NCBI GenBank assembly: GCA_036141575.1
Contig: JAYZXF010000011.1
Span: 205,021 to 269,020 of the forward strand
DNA length: 64,000 nucleotides
Origin: Pseudomonadota bacterium
Lineage (GTDB): Bacteria > Pseudomonadota > Alphaproteobacteria > UBA2136 > JAPKEQ01
Reading direction: 5' to 3'
The notes below the pieces were generated by a model, which saw only the letters and a program-made list of their open reading frames with translations, ran no database searches and was not told where the DNA came from. Below are positions 15,456 through 22,267 of this stretch, in pieces. The position numbers were made by a program, and so were the translations under genes. The first letter of the stretch is position 1, and each line of letters begins with the position of its first letter.

Positions 15456-16279
15456 CTCGATTGCTCGGCCTGTGCTTCTTCCGCGCGGCGCGCTGCGACC
15501 ACAAGTTCCAAGTCTTCTTGGATGATGTTGTACAGCTCAACCTGTGCAGCAGGGTTACCTGCGGCTTCTAACATGTCTCTGCTGCTTGGAATGATAGATT
15601 CCAGTTTATCAGCATCAAAGCTCGGTGGAGAATTGTGCACGCTGTCGTAAGAGTTTGCTGTTTTATCAGCAATCTTTGTACGCTGAACGCGCTCTGGCAG
15701 TGTTTTGAAGTGTTCAAGCTGCCATTCTAGCTTTGTCATGCCGTTTGGGTATTCCTCAGGGTTGGTGAGGCCATCCATGTCTTCAACAACGCGTTCGCCG
15801 TCAAAACCGTGACTGCAGACCATATCTTTAATGTCTGCACGCACTTTTTCACGCATGTCGCGTTCATATTGGCGGCGGCTTTGTGAGGATTCTGCAATGT
15901 AAGCTTTGTAGCCTGTGTCACTGATGAAACCATCTTCTTTACCATCATGGCTGACAGCAGTGACGACAGTTTCAAAGTCAGCACCATCCAGTTGACGCTG
16001 TTTGGCAACCATATAGATATGGGGCAAATATTCCAGCGGAATAGGGCCTTTGCGTGCTTGCTCATGGTGAGCAGCTTCTAGGTAGCTCCAAACATCACGA
16101 AGACATTGCTCTTCAGTACTGTATTCTTCTTTGAGTGGAGTTTCGCCAGCATCTAGGCGGGCTTGAAATTCTTCTGTGCGATACGGGCGGCAAAGGTCAT
16201 CAACGAGTTCCTCTGATGTGGCCCTGTAAGCAAGTTTAAACGCTTGGAGAGATTCTTGTGCATAAGTTTCGGGTGTCAT
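15452..16279 (-). CDS. Stand-alone RelA/SpoT-type HD domain protein, putative small alarmone hydrolase
   Basis: The 275-residue protein matches the hydrolase half of RelA/SpoT enzymes and lacks the synthetase half. AHHEQARKG...LPHIYMVA corresponds to the family's AHxGQxRKSGxPYxxHP. Then come SHDGKED and KIADKTAN. All metal and substrate positions are filled: R76, H87, H111-D112, E115-D116, D205 and N209. The H87-H111 (24) and D205-N209 (4) spacings equal those of Rel enzymes. Expected activity, from the family, is Mn-dependent removal of the 3'-pyrophosphate of (p)ppGpp. Start at 16279 is favoured by GGAGG 5 nt upstream over an ATG 30 nt earlier. The rest of the sequence is very divergent. 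Confidence 0.7.
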   Translation of the reverse strand: MTPETYAQESLQAFKLAYRATSEELVDDLCRPYRTEEFQARLDAGETPLKEEYSTEEQCLRDVWSYLEAAHHEQARKGPIPLEYLPHIYMVAKQRQLDGADFETVVTAVSHDGKEDGFISDTGYKAYIAESSQSRRQYERDMREKVRADIKDMVCSHGFDGERVVEDMDGLTNPEEYPNGMTKLEWQLEHFKTLPERVQRTKIADKTANSYDSVHNSPPSFDADKLESIIPSSRDMLEAAGNPAAQVELYNIIQEDLELVVAARRAEEAQAEQSR

Positions 16280-16366
16280 AGTTACCTCCGTGCTCCCAGT
16301 GTTACGCATACAAGTTGTATGCAGTTATGTTATGGGGACTTGTGGGGTAAAGTCAACCTTTAAAGC

Positions 16367-17266
16367 TTAATAATCAAGCTCTTTGCTATGAATAATCTTG
16401 TGTTGTAGCCAGTTGTATAGTCCTGGTGTTCTATCTTGTAGTGGGCGAATAAACTTAAATAGGCGCTCTTTCCAAGATGGGTTTTGCCAGTCATTCATGA
16501 CTACGCCGTCTAGGTTGGCGCCTGCATCTTGAAGAATCTTCACACTCTTCTTAATAGCATCTAGCGGTGTTTTGCCAGAAAGGATCACGAGTGCGGTACG
16601 TGTTGCAGCACCACCAAGCATTGCACTATCTACGTTAAAGCGGTTCAGGGCTGTTACAGGCGTGGTATCCACTACAATGTGATCAAATTGACGCTCAAGC
16701 ACGTCAAAGAAGAATCGTGCGCGTTGAATATCACGTAGGAATTTTACACTCATGTCATCAGACGGAGCGCCCATAAAGTGTAGGTTCGGGTGCTCTTCTG
16801 TGGCATGTACAAGGTCTTCCAGCGTATCGTCTTGCGTGCGACCTGCAAGTCCCCAGTTTGTTGGCGTTTTACCCATAAGGGACGTGAGGAAGCTGTTACG
16901 CATGTTGAGGTCAATCAGAAGGGTCTTTTTGCCTGACTCAGCTGAGCGAAGTGCAAGCATGTGAGCAAGAACTGTTGTGCCTTCACCGTGGCGCGTTGCT
17001 GTGACAACCATGCTGCTACGACCTGCTGTCATAGCTGATTTATGCACACGGCTAATTTCAGTAAAGGATGTTGGGCGCAGGCTTGAGTTATCAATCGCTG
17101 CTTCAATTTTTGGTGCAGCTGCTTTAGGGGCAGCTTTGCGTGCCGTTGCTACTTTCTTTGCAGCAGGCTTTTTCGCTGGAGCCTTTTTCGCAGGTGATTT
17201 CTTTGCAGCCACTGTTTTGGTTGTTGTTTTCTTTTTAGCTGCTGGTTTCTTAGTCTCTGTTGCCAT
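16367..17266 (-). CDS. CpsD/CapB-like (BY-kinase-family) ATPase with histone-H1-like N-terminus
   Basis: A 299-residue protein. Residues 1-54 are a Lys/Ala/Pro low-complexity tail built of AKK/PAKK repeats. Residues 80-299 are a MinD/BY-kinase fold: a P-loop region TRHGEGTTVLA, the Walker A' strand TLLIDLNMR, and HIVVDTTP as Walker B. The P-loop lysine normally before Ser/Thr is missing (GEGTT for GEGKS), so ATP hydrolysis or autokinase activity is doubtful. There is no C-terminal tyrosine cluster, only scattered tyrosines. It follows the Wzz-like gene by 11 nt. Such pairs control polysaccharide chain length, but no other polysaccharide genes are nearby. Confidence 0.8.
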   Translation of the reverse strand: MATETKKPAAKKKTTTKTVAAKKSPAKKAPAKKPAAKKVATARKAAPKAAAPKIEAAIDNSSLRPTSFTEISRVHKSAMTAGRSSMVVTATRHGEGTTVLAHMLALRSAESGKKTLLIDLNMRNSFLTSLMGKTPTNWGLAGRTQDDTLEDLVHATEEHPNLHFMGAPSDDMSVKFLRDIQRARFFFDVLERQFDHIVVDTTPVTALNRFNVDSAMLGGAATRTALVILSGKTPLDAIKKSVKILQDAGANLDGVVMNDWQNPSWKERLFKFIRPLQDRTPGLYNWLQHKIIHSKELDY

Positions 17267-17277
17267 GACGCGTGCCC

Positions 17278-18255
17278 TTAGCTGTTTTTAGAATTTTGTG
17301 GTTTCAGATCAATAGACATTTTGCCTTGATCTACATGGATGTGCCCAAGGTTAGGAATGCGACCAAGGACGCGTACGCCAAGCCCTGCAAGTACATCTTC
17401 ATCACGTGTAATTGTTGTGTGCTTAAACTGGTTCCAAGTAATTAGGCCGAAGCTAATCATCAGACCAATAAGTGCGCCAAGAAGCGTGTTTTGTAGAATC
17501 ATCTCTTCTTTGCTTGGTGTTGCAATCATAATCGGTGCTTCTACAGGCCAGAGAAGGTCATTCGCGCCTGTAATTGTCATCGACATAAGTGGTTTCGCAT
17601 CTTCAAGCAGAATGTCGTAATCCTCTTGTGCAAGCTCCATTTGCGTAAGAGCGCGTTCAATCTCAAAGCGCGCAGCAATAATGTTTTGGTCATTAGAGCC
17701 GTTTTGCTTTTCATTTTCTAGGCGAATGCGGGCATTGCGCTCTTTGTTTGAGTAGTACTGCACTTGCTCAGCAAGTGTGGCAAGCTTTTGCTCAATGCGG
17801 AGTCTTTCTGGAGAAAGGGTTTCTTTAATAAAGGCGTAAGAAAGGGCTTCTAGATAATCTGTTACACCCTCAGATTTTGTGCCTTCGTAGTAAATTTGAA
17901 CCATTGCGTTATGTGGCACTTCCAGGAAAGTGCTGTCTGTAAAGCGTTTCACCATTTGCGCTTTCTCAAGTTCTGATGGGCTGCTGAAAAAGCCTGATTC
18001 TGTCAGGGCAGCTTCAATCACGCTTTCTTTTGTCAGTGTGTCATTCAAAATCTTTGTGTGCGTCTGTTCAGATGCATTTTGCAAAACAGGCGATGTTACC
18101 GCTTCTTTGTTGAGGTAAAGTGTTGTTTTGAAAGTATAAACTTCATCTTTTGATGCTGTGAGTGCAGCAAAGAGGAGGGCGCCAAAAAGCGTTGGCCATA
18201 ATAGTGTTGCCTTCTTTTCACTTAAAAAGCATAGAAGTTTTAAAAGCTTGATCAT
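17278..18255 (-). CDS. Wzz-like chain-length determinant protein
   Basis: A 325-residue inner-membrane protein of the Wzz/polysaccharide co-polymerase type: a membrane segment near residues 17-37 and another near 270-290, enclosing a periplasmic domain with a long coiled-coil region (about 150-230, ERLRIEQKLATLAEQ...). A short cytosolic tail follows (ITRDEDVLAGLGVRVLGRIP), which is the typical join to a BY-kinase. The start at 18255 is chosen because AAGGA lies about 6 nt upstream; a TTG-type start 27 nt earlier has less support. It is the first gene of a pair with the CpsD-like ATPase. Confidence 0.82.
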   Translation of the reverse strand: MIKLLKLLCFLSEKKATLLWPTLFGALLFAALTASKDEVYTFKTTLYLNKEAVTSPVLQNASEQTHTKILNDTLTKESVIEAALTESGFFSSPSELEKAQMVKRFTDSTFLEVPHNAMVQIYYEGTKSEGVTDYLEALSYAFIKETLSPERLRIEQKLATLAEQVQYYSNKERNARIRLENEKQNGSNDQNIIAARFEIERALTQMELAQEDYDILLEDAKPLMSMTITGANDLLWPVEAPIMIATPSKEEMILQNTLLGALIGLMISFGLITWNQFKHTTITRDEDVLAGLGVRVLGRIPNLGHIHVDQGKMSIDLKPQNSKNS

Positions 18256-18409
18256 GAAAATTCCTTCACTCTTTCTTTGCACTTTTCGGTAATTTCTACT
18301 ATATCTGATGCATGAAGGTTGGTAAACGCTTGAAGTTCACCTCTTATATCTTTGAGTGTCCACCTGTAGCAAAAAAGATGATATGACAATAAAAGATTAA
18401 GAAAACCCC

Positions 18410-19834
18410 ATGAGACAAAGACAAGCGCGTATTCTTGCAACCATCGGTCCAGCAAGCTCTTCAAAGGAAATGCTAAAGAAGCTGATTGAAGCTGGTGCAG
18501 ACGGTTTCCGCCTTAACTTCAGTCACGGGGATCACAAGATTCACAAAAAAACTTACCAAACAATTCGTGGCCTAGAAAATGACCTTGGTCGCTCAATTGC
18601 GATTCTGCAAGACCTTCAAGGTCCTAAAATTCGCCTTGGTGAAATGGCAGAGCCTGTAACGCTTGAGCAAGGTAACACTTTTATTCTGGATAGCAATGAA
18701 GAGGCTGGTCACGCTGAGCGCGCGCACTTGCCGCACCCAGAAATTCTAGAGCTTCTTAACGAAGGTCACCACATTTACATTAATGATGGCCTTGTAAAGC
18801 TCCGCGTAACTGAAAAGCTCGATTGCGGTAGCGTAAAATGTACGGTTCTTACAACGGGTGTTATTAGCTCTCGTAAAGGGGTAAATCTTCCAGATGTTGA
18901 CCTTCCAGTACGCGCAATGACTGAAAAAGACCGTAAAGATCTTAAGTTTGGTCTCTCTCTTGGTGTGGACTGGGTTGCTGTGTCTTTTGTTCAAAAGGCT
19001 GAAGACGTTCTTGAAGTGAAACAAATTGTAGACGGTCAAGCTGGTGTGATGGCGAAAATTGAAAAGCCAAACGCAGTGAACCGTATCGATGACATTATTG
19101 CGGTCAGTGACGCCATTATGGTGGCACGTGGTGACCTTGGTGTGGAAGTTCCACTGGAAGAAGTGCCGTCTATCCAAAAGCGTCTTATCCGTAAATGTCG
19201 TGAGCGTGGTAAGCCTGTTGTTGTCGCAACGCAGATGCTTGAGAGCATGATTAAGAATGCCTCTCCAACACGTGCAGAAGTTTCTGATGTCGCTAACGCA
19301 ACATATGAAGGTGCAGATACACTGATGCTTTCTGCTGAAACAGCATCTGGTGACCACCCAGTACAAGCTGTAGAAACAATGGATAGCATTATTCAGCGTG
19401 TTGAGCGTTCAAGTGCTTGGCGCCCTCTGGTTGATGCACGTGGTGTTAACGTTCAGCCAGTTGTACAAGATGCGATCTGTAATGCAGCCTTTGAAGTGGC
19501 AAACTCACTTGATACAGCAGCAATTGTGACTTTCACAGAATCAGGGACAACATCTGTACGTATGTCTCGTCAGCGCCCTGAAGCGCCAATTCTTGCGCTC
19601 ACACCGTATGAAACGGTGGCGCGCCGTATGGCTCTAACTTGGGGACTGAACACAATGGTCACAAGAAGTCCTGAGAATGACACGCAAATGTCTAAGGCAG
19701 CTGCGAGAGCTGTTCATGAAGCGGGCCTTGCGCACCGCGGTTCATTTGCTGTTCTTGTAGCAGGTGTACCATTCGGTATCACAGGTACAACTAACATGGT
19801 TTATGTGGTTCCTGTGGATGAGGAAAGTAAATAA
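18410..19834 (+). CDS. pyk: Pyruvate kinase
   Basis: This enzyme converts phosphoenolpyruvate and ADP to pyruvate and ATP in the last step of glycolysis. The 474-residue length is normal. Motifs: GADGFRLNFSHG, LQDLQGPKIRLG, MAKIEKPNAV with the catalytic Lys, MVARGDLGVEVP for Mg/K binding, and VVVATQMLESMI followed by the family signature. The C-terminal allosteric-type domain is present (TESGTTSVRMSRQRP). The gene is divergent from wzz. No strong Shine-Dalgarno is seen before ATG 18410, only AAGA. Confidence 0.97.
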   Translation: MRQRQARILATIGPASSSKEMLKKLIEAGADGFRLNFSHGDHKIHKKTYQTIRGLENDLGRSIAILQDLQGPKIRLGEMAEPVTLEQGNTFILDSNEEAGHAERAHLPHPEILELLNEGHHIYINDGLVKLRVTEKLDCGSVKCTVLTTGVISSRKGVNLPDVDLPVRAMTEKDRKDLKFGLSLGVDWVAVSFVQKAEDVLEVKQIVDGQAGVMAKIEKPNAVNRIDDIIAVSDAIMVARGDLGVEVPLEEVPSIQKRLIRKCRERGKPVVVATQMLESMIKNASPTRAEVSDVANATYEGADTLMLSAETASGDHPVQAVETMDSIIQRVERSSAWRPLVDARGVNVQPVVQDAICNAAFEVANSLDTAAIVTFTESGTTSVRMSRQRPEAPILALTPYETVARRMALTWGLNTMVTRSPENDTQMSKAAARAVHEAGLAHRGSFAVLVAGVPFGITGTTNMVYVVPVDEESK

Positions 19835-19862
19835 CGGTTTCCTTCTGTTTAGAGGAACTTTT

Positions 19863-19891
19863 AGAAGCTCTCTTTTTAGAGGGCTTCTTTC
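19863..19891 (+). terminator. Probable terminator of pyk
   Basis: AGAAGCTCTC and GAGGGCTTCT pair over 10 bp with one G-T, loop TTTTTA, followed by a short T-rich stretch (TTTCCC). Confidence 0.65.
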
Positions 19892-20028
19892 CCATGTGTA
19901 TCTTGAATTGTACCGTGTTTTGCGGCACGAGTTTAAACTCCCTAAAGAGAGACTCATCTGGTATTTTCACGAGCAACCTTTCATGTTGTATACATATGTG
20001 AGGTGGCACAAGGGATTTCAGGTATTGA

Positions 20029-20056
20029 TTGACATTCCTGTATTTCGAAGCATAAT
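20029..20056 (+). promoter_or_regulatory. Strong sigma-70 promoter for the 84-residue gene
   Basis: TTGACA, 16 nt and CATAAT, with a predicted start near 20063 and a leader of about 45 nt. The space between the pyk terminator and this promoter (19892-20028) shows nothing else I can identify. Confidence 0.65.
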
Positions 20057-20108
20057 TGACTCTTCTTCCTATCTGTAACTTTTCTTTTTTCTGAAATGGA
20101 GTCATTTT

Positions 20109-20363
20109 ATGTCTTATCAGTCCCTTTCTGATCAAGCAGAGCGTATTCTTGCTGACCCGGAGGCTTTTGAAGCTGGTTTTGCTGAGTTTTGTAGAAACTT
20201 CTCTAAAGGCGCTCCTTTTGCGTATGTTGAGGTTATTGGTGAAGTTGGTGTAGGTGGTAGCACATGGAATTCTTGGAGTTCAGGTAAATCTTGCCCAAGC
20301 TATTTGATTTCCGAAATGCTTATAAAGCTTATGCTGGAGGTTTATTCCAGAGAGGCTGAGTAA
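20109..20363 (+). CDS. Small orphan protein of 84 residues
   Basis: This is a soluble small protein with no family I recognise. The first 30 residues are an acidic helix (SLSDQAERILADPEAFEAGF). The middle is Gly/Ser/Trp-rich (GEVGVGGSTWNSWSSGKS), and the end is helical. It is a self-contained unit: strong promoter, TGGAG ribosome site and a strong terminator 8 nt after the stop. That makes it a convincing gene in spite of its size. Confidence 0.7.
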   Translation: MSYQSLSDQAERILADPEAFEAGFAEFCRNFSKGAPFAYVEVIGEVGVGGSTWNSWSSGKSCPSYLISEMLIKLMLEVYSREAE

Positions 20364-20370
20364 ATCGAAT

Positions 20371-20401
20371 AAAAAAGCCCTGCATGACGCAGGGCTTTTT
20401 T
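20371..20401. terminator. Bidirectional terminator after the 84-residue gene
   Basis: AAAAAAGCCCTGC / GCAGGGCTTTTTT with loop ATGAC; it also serves the convergent gene ending at 20413. Confidence 0.93.
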
Positions 20402-20412
20402 ATGAATGAAAC

Positions 20413-21309
20413 TTAGCTCGCAAGAACTTTATCGGCTGTCATGTTCATAAATGGCAGCTGGCTTTCTTCCTTGCGCGTGTTCAGGTCACGCATGTAGCGC
20501 ACAATACCAAGGTGAGTCTTAATAGAATCACTGTTGTAAATGTTACGTTCAGTTGAAAGCAGAAGATCCTCTACTTTTTCTAGGCTGCGGCAGCCATGTG
20601 TAAATGGATCTGGAGCAATAAGCGGCTTCCCTTTTTTGTCACAAGGGATACTTTCGTTGTAAATTGCGCCACTTACGTACACATCTTCTTTTTCGATGAT
20701 GGCACTTGGGTGCTCGTTTAGCGCTTGTTGCAGAGAAACACCTTTACCGATGAGGGCGCGAGCCATATCACGTGTAAGTGTCATCACGCTCAGGCGCTTA
20801 ATCACAAATTCACTTTCAAAGTGGATGAAATGAAGAAGGCCTGCTTCGTACATAACAAGTGTTTGTGGCTGAATCTGAATATCTTTAAGTGTGTCATCTA
20901 GAGCAGGCACTTGCAAAGCCACTCGTTTATCAAAGTAAAGAGCACGGCTTACTGGCAGGTCAGCACCAAAAGCACGGTCTACGTAATAGAACACACTTTT
21001 TGGTACAGCTTGTAGGCGATGGTCATCACCAAATAGAACACGCATAATCAGGTCTTTTCTACCTGTTAGGCGTACAACACCGTTATCATCTTCTTCTTGA
21101 ATGTCCACATCGTATGATTGGAGTTTAGTGGTAACACTGTTGCTTAAGTATCTGAAATTTTTTACAGAAATCATGGCGTAACCGCCATCCCCTGGGTAGG
21201 GGTGAATTTGCATCATTGTTTCCACTGGGCGGAAAGCAATGGCCTCGTCCGTATAAAAACTAGCGAGAAGTTCATCAAAGTTGAGTGTCTCTTGTGGAAT
21301 CACGTTCAT
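20413..21309 (-). CDS. Unknown 298-residue soluble protein
   Basis: No family recognised. The protein is mixed alpha/beta, has no membrane segment or signal peptide and contains only two or so cysteines (SIPCDKKGKP, THGCRSLEK). The middle region has several beta-like strands (RVALQVPALDD, QTLVMYEAGLLHFIHFE) followed by a helical stretch. GAGG lies upstream of the ATG at 21309. It is a single gene between a terminator and a 240-nt divergent spacer shared with the gene at 21550. A TTGTTC-N17-TTTATG pair on the minus strand is a weak promoter candidate. Confidence 0.7.
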   Translation of the reverse strand: MNVIPQETLNFDELLASFYTDEAIAFRPVETMMQIHPYPGDGGYAMISVKNFRYLSNSVTTKLQSYDVDIQEEDDNGVVRLTGRKDLIMRVLFGDDHRLQAVPKSVFYYVDRAFGADLPVSRALYFDKRVALQVPALDDTLKDIQIQPQTLVMYEAGLLHFIHFESEFVIKRLSVMTLTRDMARALIGKGVSLQQALNEHPSAIIEKEDVYVSGAIYNESIPCDKKGKPLIAPDPFTHGCRSLEKVEDLLLSTERNIYNSDSIKTHLGIVRYMRDLNTRKEESQLPFMNMTADKVLAS

Positions 21310-21475
21310 GGCTTTGAGTTGACCTCTTTTCTTATTCTTATTTTTTATGGAGATATCCTATCGCTATCCTCTTTAGGTGCAACATAAATATGTATTTTGG
21401 GTGTCATAAATAAAGGGAGTGGTGCGTGAACAACACGCTTTAGTATACGGCGTTTTTTAAGGTTGAATCTTTCCT

Positions 21476-21504
21476 TTGCAAGCAGGCCTTAAGTTCTGTA
21501 TGTT
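21476..21504 (+). promoter_or_regulatory. Promoter for the 227-residue orphan gene
   Basis: TTGCAA, 17 nt and TATGTT, leader about 40 nt. The remainder of the 240-nt spacer shows no further clear element. Confidence 0.45.
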
Positions 21505-21549
21505 GAGAGAATCTGACTCATCTATTTTTACTTTTCATGGAGAAAAACT

Positions 21550-22233
21550 ATGGCCAAGAAGAAGGGTTCTGTAGAACGCTTTGATGTGGGTGTTATTGTT
21601 GGTAAGCGAACTGCCGGCAAGTTTTTGGAAATTGTAGATGCTTGTGATTATGGTGATCTGAAGTTGAATCAAAGCCAAAAGCAATACCGTGCTCTTGTAG
21701 GGTGTATCCGCTTTATGTATGAAGTGGCAAAATCTTGGAAAGACGCGGATGACTATGCAGAAAAGCATACAGGCTACCGTAAATCAACGTTTAAAATTAC
21801 GGCAACACCAACACGGCAACCGCCTCATCAGCACAACTCTAACTATCCTGTGATTCCCGTTCTGAACGTGAAGGGAATTGAAGAGGATGATAAGCCTGTG
21901 CACTACAGTGAAAGGCTGTTGCAGCGTGATATTGCTTGTATGCTGGTTTTTGGTCGCTTTTTGGGTATTCATTTGACGATGAACGATGTTCTGAATCAAA
22001 CACGTGAAGCCAAGAAGAAGACTTCACTGATTATCAACACGATGATCTATTATGCACATGTGATCTTGATTGATCGTGGTAAGCGCAATATTCGTGATAT
22101 GGGCTTTGTGGTAAAAACCAATGAAACCCCAAGTTCCGAAGATTACCTGCCGCTGATCTGTACCTCGACGTGGAAGGACTTTATTGAAGAATTCCTTCGT
22201 CCCTTCTGCCAGGAAGTGTACTTCAAGCGTTAA
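21550..22233 (+). CDS. Unknown 227-residue basic protein
   Basis: No family recognised. The N-terminus is Lys-rich (MAKKKGSVERF). A His/Asn/Pro-rich loop lies near residues 92-100 (TRQPPHQHNSNYP), and the C-terminal half looks helical. No signal or membrane segment is seen. TGGAG stands about 8 nt before the ATG. It ends at a terminator shared with rnr. It may be a nucleic-acid-binding protein from its charge, but that is only a guess. Confidence 0.68.
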   Translation: MAKKKGSVERFDVGVIVGKRTAGKFLEIVDACDYGDLKLNQSQKQYRALVGCIRFMYEVAKSWKDADDYAEKHTGYRKSTFKITATPTRQPPHQHNSNYPVIPVLNVKGIEEDDKPVHYSERLLQRDIACMLVFGRFLGIHLTMNDVLNQTREAKKKTSLIINTMIYYAHVILIDRGKRNIRDMGFVVKTNETPSSEDYLPLICTSTWKDFIEEFLRPFCQEVYFKR

Positions 22234-22242
22234 ATCGAAATG

Positions 22243-22267
22243 AAAAAGAGCCTATTTGGCTCTTTTT
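22243..22267. terminator. Bidirectional terminator overlapping the 3' end of rnr
   Basis: AAAAAGAGCC / GGCTCTTTTT with loop TATTT. On the rnr side the stem overlaps the last Lys/Arg codons and the stop. Confidence 0.88.

Noticed and set aside
18252-18464. A 70-codon frame that ends with TGA overlapping the wzz ATG
   Set aside because: It needs a TTG start inside pyk on the other strand and has no ribosome site. The ATGA overlap is suggestive but can be chance, so I leave it as a possible leader peptide only.
18746-19366. A 206-codon frame antisense to pyk
   Set aside because: A Cys/His-rich shadow frame of a conserved gene.
19791-20105. Antisense reading frame after pyk encoding a Lys/Ser-rich protein of about 104 residues
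   Set aside because: It overlaps the end of pyk, its basic stretch comes from the pyk terminator stem, and it has no ribosome site; a strong plus-strand promoter occupies the same region.
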